Below, in pieces: positions 47,688 to 56,182 of a stretch of DNA of 64,000 nucleotides. Origin of the DNA: Pseudonocardia abyssalis. GTDB taxonomy: Bacteria > Actinomycetota > Actinomycetes > Mycobacteriales > Pseudonocardiaceae. The DNA lies in contig NZ_JADQDK010000001.1 in the NCBI RefSeq assembly GCF_019263705.2, positions 2,542,001 through 2,606,000 of the forward strand. The letters run 5' to 3'. The position numbers were made by a program, and so were the translations under genes. The notes under the pieces were generated by a model. The model ran no database searches. It worked only from the letters and a program-made list of their open reading frames with translations, and was not told the DNA's origin. Numbering within the stretch: position 1 is the stretch's first letter; each line of letters begins with the position of its first letter.

Positions 47688-48550
47688 CCGGACTGCTCGT
47701 GCTGGCCTTCGGCGCCGGACTGCTCACCCCGGTCAACCCCTGCGGGTTCGGGCTGCTCCCCGCCGTCCTCACCGCCACCACCACCGCCAACACCCGGGGA
47801 ACCGGCCTGGTCGAGCGGCTGACCGGTGGGCTACGCGCCGGCGTGGCCCTGACCGCCGGGTTCACCGCCACCTTCACCATCATCGGGCTGCTGCTCACCG
47901 TCGGGGTCCGCTCGGTCATCACCCTGGTTCCGTGGCTGGCCGCCGCGCTCGGTGGCGTGCTCGCCCTGGTCGGGATCGCGATGCTCGCCGGCTGGCACCC
48001 CACCCTCCGGATCGGCGCCCGCCAACCCGACACCCGCCAGGTGACCAGCACCCGCGGGCTCATCGGGTTCGGCGCCGGCTACGCGATCGCGTCGGCCTCC
48101 TGCACCCTCGCTGTGCTGCTCGCCGTGGTCACCCAGGCCGCCGCGACCACCTGGATCGGGGTGCTCGCCGTCTTTGCCGCCTACGCCACCGGGTCCGCGC
48201 TGCTCCTGATCGCCCTCGCCCTGCTCGCCGCCGCCGCCAGCACCGCGCTGGCCCGCACCATGCGCAGGGTCGCCCCCTACGCCGGGCGCATCGCCGGGGC
48301 ACTGCTCGCACTGTCCGGTGGCTACCTCCTCTATCACTGGCTGCCCCCGCTGCTGGGCGCCGACCGACCCTCCGACGGCGGCGTCAGCGCGCTCTCCGCA
48401 CAAGTCGCCACCTGGATCAGCACCCACCTGGCCGCCGTCGCACTCACCGCCACCGCCCTCGCCCTCGCCACCGCCGTCGCGGTCCTGTTCACCCGCCGCC
48501 GACCCACAGACGCCACTGACGACGAGACCCTGGCCCGACCCGGCGCATAG
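47684..48550 (+). CDS. CcdA/DsbD-like transmembrane thiol transporter
   Basis: A 288-residue polytopic protein. The first helix contains VNPCGFGLLPAVL and a later one SASCTLAVLLAVV, the Cys pair by which CcdA-family proteins shuttle reducing equivalents. Other segments: VALTAGFTATFTIIGLLLTV, LAAVALTATALALATAVAVL. GTG at 47684 overlaps the redoxin stop. It probably keeps the external redoxin reduced, perhaps for Hg-thiol handling. A Rho-independent terminator lies 67 bases after the stop. Confidence 0.88.
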   Translation: MTGLLVLAFGAGLLTPVNPCGFGLLPAVLTATTTANTRGTGLVERLTGGLRAGVALTAGFTATFTIIGLLLTVGVRSVITLVPWLAAALGGVLALVGIAMLAGWHPTLRIGARQPDTRQVTSTRGLIGFGAGYAIASASCTLAVLLAVVTQAAATTWIGVLAVFAAYATGSALLLIALALLAAAASTALARTMRRVAPYAGRIAGALLALSGGYLLYHWLPPLLGADRPSDGGVSALSAQVATWISTHLAAVALTATALALATAVAVLFTRRRPTDATDDETLARPGA

Positions 48551-48616
48551 GACTTGCGCTCGGATCTCCGACCTGTCACGCTCATTGCCGCAAGCTTCGT
48601 GCGCGAAAAATACGGG

Positions 48617-48650
48617 ACCCCCAGCCATCGGCTGCGGGGTTCTTGTTTTT
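48617..48650 (+). terminator. Rho-independent terminator of mer operon
   Basis: ccccagcc-atc-ggct-gc-gggg forms a stem with a two-base bulge, followed by ttcttgttttt. One of few T-tailed terminators in the window. Confidence 0.75.
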
Positions 48651-48697
48651 GCGGCGTGTCGCCTTGACAGAGCGCGAACGCGTGCGCGTCTAGAATC

Positions 48698-48859
48698 CGG
48701 TGGGCGATAAACCGTCCGCTCGTTGCCCCGGCCGGTGGTCGGGGCATCTGCATGTTCGGGGCCGGGCGGCTCGTAGCCGCGGCGGTTACCCCGTTACCTT
48801 TCCCCACCTGAGATCCGTCCCGAGGAGCCCCGGCGCGATACCGCGACCGGGGCTTTCTC
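48698..48859 (+). ncRNA. Putative small structured RNA with own promoter and terminator
   Basis: No ORF spans this region. TAGAAT (48691-48696) could be a -10; TTGACA (48664-48669) is 21 bases further upstream, longer than usual. The 160-base product would contain stem-loops gccccg/cggggc (loop gccggtggt) and gcggct-cgt-agccgc, and ends at a terminator: agccccgg (48826-48833) paired with ccggggct (48847-48854) followed by ttctc. It does not match an RNA family I know. It could also be the leader of the gene at 49016. Confidence 0.5.
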
Positions 48860-49015
48860 ATGCCTGCGGCCGGGCCGATCGCGTTCAGACGACGGCCCGA
48901 CACGCGACTGGCCCCTGGCCCAGCGAGTCCTAGCCCCCACTACGGGCTAGATGACAACCACACACCCGATGGCGGTTCACGAGGCCGCCGCGTCCATCCA
49001 AAGGAGGCGGCGGCA

Positions 49016-49354
49016 ATGAATGCTGCCCAATTCCAGCTGGTCTCGTTCGACGGGCTCCCCTGGCCTCTCATCGGTGCGGTGCTGCTGTTGACGCCGGTGC
49101 TGATGCGGCTCCCCGGGATTCTCTTGGCGCTAGGTGTCCTGGTGCGAGAGCGGAGCCAGGCCCAGCTGCGTCGCGTCGTTGCCGAGCGCATCACGGCCGC
49201 TGCGCCCGAGGCCGACGACCTGGTGAAGATGCTCCACGCGGTGATGGACGGGTCGCCTCCGGCTGTTGAGCAGCCGGCCGAGGACGTACCGGTGGCTCGG
49301 CCCGGGCCACCGGCGGTACCGCCACCACGAGAGGAGCCCCCTCCGAGGGAGTAG
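49016..49354 (+). CDS. Small membrane-anchored hypothetical protein
   Basis: A 112-residue protein. AAAGGAGG lies 8 bases upstream of the ATG at 49016. Two adjoining hydrophobic stretches (PWPLIGAVLLLTPVLMRLPG, ILLALGVLV) are followed by a basic helix (RERSQAQLRRVVAERITAAA) and a Pro/Glu-rich tail. Function unknown; it stands alone after the putative small RNA. Confidence 0.6.
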   Translation: MNAAQFQLVSFDGLPWPLIGAVLLLTPVLMRLPGILLALGVLVRERSQAQLRRVVAERITAAAPEADDLVKMLHAVMDGSPPAVEQPAEDVPVARPGPPAVPPPREEPPPRE

Positions 49355-49543
49355 CGCCGCCGCAGCCGGTGTGAGGTCGATCTGTCGGTGGGTGGCCGTA
49401 GCGTGCTTTCCATGAACGATCTCGCGGTGCCGGCTGCGGCGCGTGAGCCGGGAACAGCCGCACAGTCGGCCAGCAGCCCCGGCGCAGGGCCCGCGGCGGT
49501 GATGCTGGATCGGTTCGCCACCCGCATCCCGTTAACCGGCGGC

Positions 49544-50788
49544 TCATACCGCCGGCTCCGAACGACGTGCCGCCGCGGCCGCCCAGGCGAGCACCGCGAG
49601 CGCGATCACCATCCACACCGCGAGGTAGCCGAACGCCGCCGCCGGCGAGGCGAAGGTGTAGAGCAGCCCGGCGACCAAACTGGCCGCGACGTTCCCGATC
49701 GCCTGCACCGTGGCGAGCAGCCCGAACGCTGACCCGCGGATCTCCTCCGGCGCGAATGCGGCCACCGCGGCGTGCTCGGCGGTCTCCGCACACCCGATCC
49801 CGATCCCGGCCAACGCGAACGCCACCCCGAGCAGCACGATCACCGGCCCGGACACCGCGAACAGCACGTAGGCGCCCAGGAACGTCGCGACCCCGGCTGC
49901 GGTCACCAGCAGCGGGCCCCGCTTGCCGAGCCGGTCGGAGAACCCGCCGGCGGGGAACGACGCGATCGTGGCGGCGATGTTGTAGACGACGTAGAGCGCG
50001 ATCGCGATCTGCGTGGCGGAGTCGATGCCGCGGCCCGGGGTGAGCAGGTCGGTGGCACGCAGGATCAGCAACGTCGCCGCGACGTTGCCGACCTCGAACG
50101 CGATGAACCCGACCATCACCCGCCCCAGCTGCCCGCGCAGCACCGGGCGGACCTGGAACCGCAGCTTGCGGCGCTCGGCGACCTTCGGGAGCTTGGCCTG
50201 GCGGATGGCGTAGACGATCGCGACCGCGGCGAGCAGCCCGGGGATGATCGAGAGCAGGATCGCGGTCCGCACGCTGAACAGCGACACCAGCCCGAGCGCG
50301 AGCAGCGGCCCGCCGATCGCCCCGAGGTTGTCCATCGCGCGTTCGAACCCGTACGCGCGGCCGTAGGCGTGCGCGGGGACCAGGTCGGCAAGCAGCGCGT
50401 TGCGTGCGGGCACCCGGAGTCCGCGGGCGGCCCATGCCGCGCCGCGCAGCACCCCGGCCTGGACCACCGATGTCGTGGTGCCGATCAACCCGGACAGCAC
50501 CGCGGTCGCAGTGTAGCCACCCACCGCCACCGCCCGGCGCCGCTTCGGATCATCGGCCAACGCGCCGCCGACGAAACGCCCGGCCCCGGCCAAACCCTCG
50601 GAGATCCCCTCGATCAGCCCGAGCGCCGCGGCCGGGGCGCCGAGCGTCGCGGTCACGAAGCTCGCCATCAACGAGGTCGGCACCTCGTGCCCGACGTCGG
50701 CCAGGAAGCTGGCCGTGCCGATCCCTCCGACGCCCGGTGTCATCCACGGTCGCCGGTCGGACGTCCTCGTCCCTACCTCTTCTTGCAT
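49544..50788 (-). CDS. MFS transporter
   Basis: A 414-residue MFS protein with about twelve helices. GIGTASFLADVGHEVPTSLM starts the first helix; ADDPKRRRAVAVGGYTATAV contains the loop 2-3 basic motif; RVPARNALLADLVPAHAYGR, AYGFERAMDNLGAIGGPLLA and AETAEHAAVAAFAPEEIRGS are typical of a drug-exporter-like subfamily often found with metal-resistance genes. It is divergent from the GntR/PBP regulator with an 86-base gap holding a good promoter, suggesting that regulator may control it. Confidence 0.88.
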   Translation of the reverse strand: MQEEVGTRTSDRRPWMTPGVGGIGTASFLADVGHEVPTSLMASFVTATLGAPAAALGLIEGISEGLAGAGRFVGGALADDPKRRRAVAVGGYTATAVLSGLIGTTTSVVQAGVLRGAAWAARGLRVPARNALLADLVPAHAYGRAYGFERAMDNLGAIGGPLLALGLVSLFSVRTAILLSIIPGLLAAVAIVYAIRQAKLPKVAERRKLRFQVRPVLRGQLGRVMVGFIAFEVGNVAATLLILRATDLLTPGRGIDSATQIAIALYVVYNIAATIASFPAGGFSDRLGKRGPLLVTAAGVATFLGAYVLFAVSGPVIVLLGVAFALAGIGIGCAETAEHAAVAAFAPEEIRGSAFGLLATVQAIGNVAASLVAGLLYTFASPAAAFGYLAVWMVIALAVLAWAAAAARRSEPAV

Positions 50789-50827
50789 ACACGGCAGGAA
50801 ACATCAGCTGAAGCCGCAAACACAGTC

Positions 50828-50864
50828 TTGTGTGCGGTCACGGTTCCGCGTATGATGATCATCA
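50828..50864 (+). promoter_or_regulatory. Promoter and operator of the GntR-type gene
   Basis: TTGTGT (50828-50833) and TATGAT (50851-50856) are separated by 17 bases, close to the vegetative consensus. The 12-bp palindrome TGATGATCATCA (50853-50864) overlaps the -10 and start point, a likely operator for autorepression. Confidence 0.7.
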
Positions 50865-50874
50865 GTACCGAACT

Positions 50875-51936
50875 GTGCACACACTGTTCGACACAGCGTC
50901 GACGCGGCCGGATGCAACGCCGGTGCCCATATGCTCTCCGCTCGTGGCCCGCTACGTCGAGATCGCCGAGCAGATCGCGCACCGGATCAGGACCGGTGAG
51001 CTCGCGGCCGGCGTCGACCTTCCGGCGGTGCGCGAGCACGCCCGCGAGCACGCCACCACGACCTCGACCGTCGCCCGTGCCTACGGCTACCTCGCCGATC
51101 ACGCGATCATCACCCTCGGCGATCGGCGCCGCGCTCGTGTGCCCGCCGACGGCGCGATCGCGGCCGCTCGGCTACTGGACGCCGACCGGGTGTTCCGCCT
51201 CGCCGGCAGCGACGATCCCGCTCTCCAACTGCTCCTCGACCGCGTCGGCCCGGCGGTGGTGCCGGTCGGGACCCGCGGCAGCTTCCAGGGCCTGCGCGCC
51301 CTGGCCCGCGGTGACGCCGACGGCGCCGCGATCCACCTGCGCCACTACACCGGCGCCTACAACGCCCCCTACGCCCGCGCCCTGCTCCGCGGGCGACACC
51401 CGCACCTGCTGCACCTGTGGCGCCGCGAACAGGGCCTGATCGTTCCCGCCGGCAACCCGCACCACCTCACCAGCCCGGCCGACCTGGCCGGGCGCCTCGT
51501 CGCCCGCCGCGAACCCGGCGCGGGAACCCGCGTGCTGCTTGACCAGCTCCTCCTCGCCACCGGCACCGGCCCGCACACCCTGCAGGGCCCGCAGCTGGAC
51601 TCGCACCTGGAGATCGCGCTGGCCGTCGCGTCCGGCATCGCCGACACCGCGCTGGGGCTCCGCGCCACCGCCGCCGACCTCGGGCTCGACTTCATCCCGC
51701 TGGCCTGGGAGTTCTACGACATCGCCCTGCCCGGTGCTGCGCTGGGCGCCGCCCGCCCGCTGCTCACCGCCATCACCGACCCTGACGTCCAGGCCGCGAT
51801 CACCGCCCTCGGCGGCTACGACCTCACCACCGCCGGCACCCTCACCGACCTCACCTCCTCGATCCCTACGGCGCGCGGGGCGGATCGTCACGATCCGAGC
51901 CTCGGCGCCGCGGCAGCAACAGCCGCTGGACGCTGA
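50875..51936 (+). CDS. GntR-type HTH fused to periplasmic-binding-like domain
   Basis: A 353-residue regulator. An N-terminal GntR winged helix (VEIAEQIAHRIRTGELAAGV, DLPAVREHAREHATTTSTVA, YGYLADHAI) is fused to a PBP-like domain of about 230 residues of the molybdate/tungstate type (VPVGTRGSFQGLRALARGDA, AIHLRHYTGAYNAPYA, LVARREPGAGTRVLLDQLLL, LDFIPLAWEFYDIALPG). Such proteins are ligand-controlled repressors. GTG at 50875 was chosen because the promoter at 50828-50856 lies over the earlier start; a GTG 15 codons later is also possible. It is divergent from the MFS gene. Confidence 0.8.
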   Translation: MHTLFDTASTRPDATPVPICSPLVARYVEIAEQIAHRIRTGELAAGVDLPAVREHAREHATTTSTVARAYGYLADHAIITLGDRRRARVPADGAIAAARLLDADRVFRLAGSDDPALQLLLDRVGPAVVPVGTRGSFQGLRALARGDADGAAIHLRHYTGAYNAPYARALLRGRHPHLLHLWRREQGLIVPAGNPHHLTSPADLAGRLVARREPGAGTRVLLDQLLLATGTGPHTLQGPQLDSHLEIALAVASGIADTALGLRATAADLGLDFIPLAWEFYDIALPGAALGAARPLLTAITDPDVQAAITALGGYDLTTAGTLTDLTSSIPTARGADRHDPSLGAAAATAAGR

Positions 51937-51983
51937 GCGCAGCGCGACGGCGACCGGGCTCCTTCGAGAGCACCGCGGCCAAC

Positions 51984-53352
51984 GGGAGTGTCAGATGAAC
52001 GGTGTAACCGGTCATGATGGCTAGTTTCCGTTGCTGGGGACGATACGTCCGGCGAAGGTGATCGCGAAGGCGTTGAGCGCCGGCTTCCAGCGCATCGCCC
52101 ACCGGGCCCGGCCTTTCCCGGTCGGGTCCAGCGATCGGGTGACCAGGTAGAGGCACTTCAGCGCGGCCTGCTCGGTCGGGAAGTGCCCGCGGGCCTTGAC
52201 CGCGCGCCGGTAGCGGGCGTTGATCGACTCGATCGCGTTCGTACTGCAGATGACCTTCCGGATCTCGACGTCGTAGTCGAGGAACGGCACGAACTCCGAC
52301 CAGGCGTTGCGCCACAACGCGATGATCGCCGGGTACTGCCCGCCCCAGGTCGCGGTGAACTCGTCGAACCGCGCCTTCGCGGCCGCCTCGGTGGGCGCGG
52401 TGTAGACCGGGCGCAGGTCCCGGGCCATCTGTTCCCAGTAGCGGCGGCTGGCGTAGCGGAAGGTGTTGCGGATCAGGTGCAGCACACAGGCCTGGACCAG
52501 CGCCTGTGGCCAGACGGTGGTGATCGACTCCGGCAGGCCCTTCAACCCGTCGCAGACCACGATGCAGGCGTCGGCGACGCCGCGGTTCTTGATCTCGGTC
52601 AGGACGTGGAGCCAGTACTTGGCGCCCTCGCCGCCGTCGCCGGCCCAGATCCCGAGGATGTCGCGGTGCCCGTCCACGGTGACGCCGATGACGACGTAGA
52701 AGGGCCGGTTGGTGACTTGGCCGTCGCGGACCTTGATGTGGATGGCGTCGATGAACAGCACCGGATAGACCGCATCGAGCGGGCGCTGGGCCCATTCGCC
52801 CATCTCCTCGAGGACCTTGTCGGTGATCCGGGAGATCGTGTCCTTGGAGACCTTCGCGCCGTAGACCTCGTCGAAATGCGCCGCCACCTCACCGGTGGTC
52901 AGACCGCGCGCGGTCAGCGACAACACGATCTCGTCGATCCCGTCCAGACGGCGTTGGCGCTTGCGCACGATGACCGGGTCGAAGCTGGCGTCGCGGTCAC
53001 GGGGCACCTCGATCTGCACCGGCCCGATCTCGGTCAGCACCGTCTTGACGCGAGTCCCGTTACGGGAGTTGGGGTTCTCCTGCCCGGCCCGGTCGTGGCG
53101 GTCATAGCCCAGGTGCTCGGTCATCTCCGCCTCCAGGGCGGTCTCGAGCACGGTCTTGGTCAACCCGGTGAGCAGACCGCCCGGGCCGACGAGCTCCACC
53201 CCCTCGGCCCGGGCCGCCTCCACCAACTGCTGGGCGAGCTGTTGCTGATCAATCCGATCCGGCACACCCTCGATCGTCTCGGTCATTGCTGGTCCTTCCC
53301 CCGAGCTGCGCTCGGCGTGTCGGACCAGTTACACCGTTCGTCGGACAGTCCC
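51984..53352 (-). mobile_element. IS256-family insertion sequence with 8-bp target duplication
   Basis: The element is 1369 bp. Imperfect terminal inverted repeats of about 28 bases share gaacggtgtaac and start ggg / end ccc. Direct repeats cggccaac flank it at 51976-51983 and 53353-53360, the 8-bp duplication typical of the family. An intact duplication and transposase suggest recent insertion. Confidence 0.92.
52021..53286 (-). CDS. IS256-family transposase
   Basis: A 421-residue Mutator-type transposase. VETALEAEMTEHLGYDRHDR, SRNGTRVKTVLTEIGPVQIE and VPRDRDASFDPVIVRKRQRR form the family N-terminus. DDE residues: LFIDAIHIKVRDG (Asp), VVCDGLKGLPESI (Asp) and CSTNAIESINARYRRAVKAR (Glu), with the C/D motif QACVLHLIRNTFRY. 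It seems intact. The stop lies 37 bases from the left end. Confidence 0.95.
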   Translation of the reverse strand: MTETIEGVPDRIDQQQLAQQLVEAARAEGVELVGPGGLLTGLTKTVLETALEAEMTEHLGYDRHDRAGQENPNSRNGTRVKTVLTEIGPVQIEVPRDRDASFDPVIVRKRQRRLDGIDEIVLSLTARGLTTGEVAAHFDEVYGAKVSKDTISRITDKVLEEMGEWAQRPLDAVYPVLFIDAIHIKVRDGQVTNRPFYVVIGVTVDGHRDILGIWAGDGGEGAKYWLHVLTEIKNRGVADACIVVCDGLKGLPESITTVWPQALVQACVLHLIRNTFRYASRRYWEQMARDLRPVYTAPTEAAAKARFDEFTATWGGQYPAIIALWRNAWSEFVPFLDYDVEIRKVICSTNAIESINARYRRAVKARGHFPTEQAALKCLYLVTRSLDPTGKGRARWAMRWKPALNAFAITFAGRIVPSNGN

Positions 53353-53700
53353 CGGCCAACAACACGATCACCACCACGGCGAGGTAGATCGCCAGTGCGG
53401 TAGCGAGGATGTCGAGCTGGCCCAGAAGGGTGGGCACGAGACCGGTCGGCAGGCGGAACACCGCGCTGACCGGGCTTAATCGATCATCGATAAGCGGCCG
53501 GTTCACCCAGTCTCATCGGCTACCACGACGAGGAACCGACTCGAGAGGAGTTCGCCGCACGTCTGCTCGACGGCGAGATGTCGGCTGAACGCGAAAGGTG
53601 TCAGCGCAGTGACAGAAGGTGCCTTGTCACGGGGTGGTGTGGGTTCTCCATAGGCAAACCGCGGAACGAGCGGCGGGAACGTGTAGCGATGGGAGAGCAG

Positions 53701-55104
53701 ATGGACCGGCAGGAGTACGACGTCATCGTGATCGGCGGCGGGTCGACCGGGGAGAACGCGGCCTGGTACGCCCGGCACAACGGGCTGACCGCGGCGGTGG
53801 TGGAGAGCGAGCTGATCGGTGGCGAGTGCTCCTACTGGGCGTGCATGCCCAGCAAGGCGCTGCTGCGCCCCGGCGAGGCGCTCGCCGCCGCCCGCCGGGT
53901 GCCCGCCGCCGCGACGGCGGTCACCGGCGGCGTCGACGTGGAGCAGGCCCTGTCCACCCGGGACGCGTTCAGCAGCGGCTGGGACGACGGCCCGCAGGCC
54001 GACTGGCTCGCGAACATCGACGTCGACGTCGTCCGCGGACGCGGCCGACTCACCGGCGAGCGGGCCGTCGAGGTCACCGCCGCGGACGGCACCACGACCG
54101 CGCTCACCGCCCGCATGGCCGTGGTCGTGGCGACCGGCACGGCGGCCGCGATCCCCCCGGTCGACGGGCTGCGCGACATCGCCGTGTGGGACAACCGCGA
54201 CGTGACCGCGGCCAAGCAGGTCCCGCGCCGGCTGCTCGTGCTCGGCGGTGGCGTGGTCGGCTCCGAGATGGCCCAGGCCTACCGCTGGCTGGGCGCCGAG
54301 GAGGTCACCGTCGTCGAGCAGGCCGACCGGCTGCTGTCCCAGGAGGAGCCGTTCGCCGGCGCCGAGCTGGCGGACGCGCTCACCGCACAGGGCATCACGC
54401 TGCGCACCGGGGTCCGCGCGGAGCGGGCCGTGCGACCGTCCCCGGACGGCCCGGTCACCCTGGTCCTCGACAACGGCACCGAGCTCACCGCCGACGAGCT
54501 GCTCGTCGCCGCCGGCCGCCGCGCCAACACCGACGACATCGGCCTGGAGACCGTCGGCCTGACCGCCGGCGGCTATCTCGACGTCGACGATCAGCTGCGG
54601 GTGCGGGGCGTCGAGGGCGGCTGGCTCTACGCCGCGGGCGACGTCAACGGGCGCGCGCTGCTCACCCACCAGGGCAAGTACCAGGCCCGCCTGGTCGGCG
54701 ACATCATCGCCGGGCACGACCGGGCCGCCTGGGCAGACCACGTCGCGGTGCCCCGGGTGACCTTCACCGACCCGCAGGTCGCCGCCGTCGGCCGCACCGA
54801 GCAGCAGGCCCGCGACGCGGGCCTCGACATCCGCACCGTGCGCTACGACCTCGGCTCCACCGCGGCCGGCGCGCTGGCGGGCAAGGGCGTGCACGGCACC
54901 GCGCAGCTGGTCATCGACACCACCCGCCGGGTGGTCGTCGGCGCGACGTTCGTCGGCCCAGGCGTCGGTGAGCTGCTGCACGCGGCCACCATCGCCATCG
55001 TCGGGCAGGTGCCGCTGGACACGCTCTGGCACGCCGTACCCGCTTTCCCCACCCTGAGCGAGGTGTGGCTGCGGCTGCTGGAGGCCGAGCGCGGGGTGTC
55101 CTGA
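53701..55104 (+). CDS. FAD-dependent pyridine nucleotide-disulfide oxidoreductase
   Basis: A 467-residue class I flavoprotein. FAD site VIVIGGGSTGENAAWYARHN; redox pair GGECSYWACMPSKALL; NAD(P)H site LLVLGGGVVGSEMAQAYRWL; second FAD motif LYAAGDVNGRALLTHQGKYQ; C-terminus HAVPAFPTLSEVWLRLLEAE in place of the His-Glu motif. The ECSYWAC active site is close to that at 41488-42864, making them paralogues. ATG at 53701 was preferred because GGGAGAG lies just upstream; ATG at 53689 adds four residues. A perfect 16-bp hairpin follows. Confidence 0.9.
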   Translation: MDRQEYDVIVIGGGSTGENAAWYARHNGLTAAVVESELIGGECSYWACMPSKALLRPGEALAAARRVPAAATAVTGGVDVEQALSTRDAFSSGWDDGPQADWLANIDVDVVRGRGRLTGERAVEVTAADGTTTALTARMAVVVATGTAAAIPPVDGLRDIAVWDNRDVTAAKQVPRRLLVLGGGVVGSEMAQAYRWLGAEEVTVVEQADRLLSQEEPFAGAELADALTAQGITLRTGVRAERAVRPSPDGPVTLVLDNGTELTADELLVAAGRRANTDDIGLETVGLTAGGYLDVDDQLRVRGVEGGWLYAAGDVNGRALLTHQGKYQARLVGDIIAGHDRAAWADHVAVPRVTFTDPQVAAVGRTEQQARDAGLDIRTVRYDLGSTAAGALAGKGVHGTAQLVIDTTRRVVVGATFVGPGVGELLHAATIAIVGQVPLDTLWHAVPAFPTLSEVWLRLLEAERGVS

Positions 55105-55111
55105 CCCGCGG

Positions 55112-55149
55112 GACCCCGCGCCGGCTCCGACCCGAGCCGGCGCGGGGTC
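55112..55149. terminator. Perfect 16-bp bidirectional terminator hairpin
   Basis: gaccccgcgccggctc and gagccggcgcggggtc pair without mismatch around cgaccc, between convergent genes (stops at 55104 and 55148). No T tract; likely an I-shaped actinomycete terminator serving both strands. Confidence 0.8.
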
Positions 55150-56092
55150 ACTCCTGCCGGACCGCCACCCCACCCCAGAACGCGATCCGGCCCTTCACCC
55201 GCCGGGCCAGCGGCAACGGTCGCGGGTAGGTCCACGCCCCGTCGGGCAGCTCGACACCGTCGACGGTCACCGTGAAGTACCGCGCCCGCCCCTTCCACGG
55301 ACACACCGACGTCGTCGAGCTCGGGGTCAGCACCCCCGGCCGGACCGCCGAGGCCGGGAAGTAGGCGTTGCCCTCCACCATCACCACGTCGTCGGACACC
55401 GCGATCCGCTCGTCGCCGACCCAGGCCGACCGCGTCACCGTGGTCCGCAACGCCCGGTACAGCCCGATCAGCACGGCCGCCACCGCCGCCCCACCGCCGA
55501 GCACCACCGCCTCAGTCACCACGTCCGGGAACCCCCCGAACGTCGGGCCGCGCAGCAGATTCGCGCGTGCCAGCCCGAGCGCCGCGATCCCGGCCACCGC
55601 GAGGCCCGCCACCCCCGCCCACCCGATTCGGACGGCGCCGCGGCGGTCACCGGTGCGCACGTCCTGCCCCGCCGCCCAGGGCCACGCCGCCGCGAGCAGG
55701 GCCGGTGCGAGGTGCCAGGTGGTCGTGGGCCGCCACAGGGCGAGGAGCACCCAGGCCAGCAGGACCACCGCGGTCCACCCGGCCCCGGTCCGGCCCGACG
55801 GGGCGGCGGGCGGCGCGGTCGGCGCGGGGTCGTCGGGGAACTCCGCCCGCACCGCGGCGAGCACCTGCGCGACCGACGGGTTCACCAGTGCCTGCCCGCC
55901 GATCACGACCGTCGGCACGGTCTCGTCCCCGCCGGTGGCCTCGCGGACGCGGGCCGCGGCGGACGGTTCCGCCCAGATGTCGTGCTCGACGGTCGCGACG
56001 CCTGCCCGGTCCAGGCCCCGGCGCAACCTCGAGCAGAACGGGCACCCGGGCCTCCACAGCATTTCGACCCTGGGTACCGACGTCGTGTCCAT
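55148..56092 (-). CDS. Glutaredoxin-membrane-DUF427 fusion protein
   Basis: A 314-residue three-part protein. Residues about 8-85 are a glutaredoxin (VEMLWRPGCPFCSRLRRGLD, CPFC active site; DETVPTVVIGGQAL with cis-Pro). Residues about 105-215 hold four or five hydrophobic helices (AGWTAVVLLAWVLLALWRPT, VAGLAVAGIAALGLARA). The C-terminal 95 residues are a DUF427 domain (VMVEGNAYFPASAV, SVCPWKGRARYFTVTVDGV, AWTYPRPLPLARRVKGRIAF). I know DUF427 as a free-standing domain; this fusion is notable. ATG at 56092 follows CGGAGGA. An ECF-type promoter lies 50 bases upstream. Confidence 0.85.
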   Translation of the reverse strand: MDTTSVPRVEMLWRPGCPFCSRLRRGLDRAGVATVEHDIWAEPSAAARVREATGGDETVPTVVIGGQALVNPSVAQVLAAVRAEFPDDPAPTAPPAAPSGRTGAGWTAVVLLAWVLLALWRPTTTWHLAPALLAAAWPWAAGQDVRTGDRRGAVRIGWAGVAGLAVAGIAALGLARANLLRGPTFGGFPDVVTEAVVLGGGAAVAAVLIGLYRALRTTVTRSAWVGDERIAVSDDVVMVEGNAYFPASAVRPGVLTPSSTTSVCPWKGRARYFTVTVDGVELPDGAWTYPRPLPLARRVKGRIAFWGGVAVRQE

Positions 56093-56141
56093 CTGTTCCT
56101 CCGGTCCGGCTCGCCGCCGGTCGATCGAATGCAACCGGCCA

Positions 56142-56171
56142 GGGAACCCGGGCCGGGTGACGACCGATTCC
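56142..56171 (-). promoter_or_regulatory. ECF-type promoter motif for glutaredoxin-DUF427 gene
   Basis: GGAATC-N16-GGGTTCCC on the minus strand, 50 bases before the ATG. It shares an acccggccc word between boxes with the radical SAM promoter. Confidence 0.72.
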
Positions 56172-56182
56172 ACCCGGCATCG

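Larger units (their letters stand above)
51866..53506 (-). pseudogene. Small membrane protein gene split by IS256-family insertion
   Basis: Right of the IS, the minus frame starts near 53506 (NRPLIDDRLSPVSAVFRLPT) and continues LVPTLLGQLDILATALAIYL, AVVVIVLLA up to 53353. Left of the IS it continues AAVLSKEPGRRRAALSVQRL, LLPRRRGSDRDDPP and stops at 51866. Removing the element and one 8-bp duplicate restores one frame of about 88 codons with a single membrane helix. Function unknown. The left remnant overlaps the convergent GntR gene end. Confidence 0.65.

Noticed and set aside
48664..48696. Standard vegetative promoter TTGACA/TAGAAT for the putative sRNA
   Set aside because: Spacing is 21 bases, beyond the normal 16-19, so it was not listed as a firm promoter.
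48699..48712. Second copy of the att core (ggtgggcgata word)
   Set aside because: Only about 10 bases match and the T-arm sequence does not follow; chance similarity.
53503..55173. A 556-residue minus frame opposite the flavoprotein at 53701
   Set aside because: Antisense shadow; FAD and CxxxxC motifs are on the plus strand.
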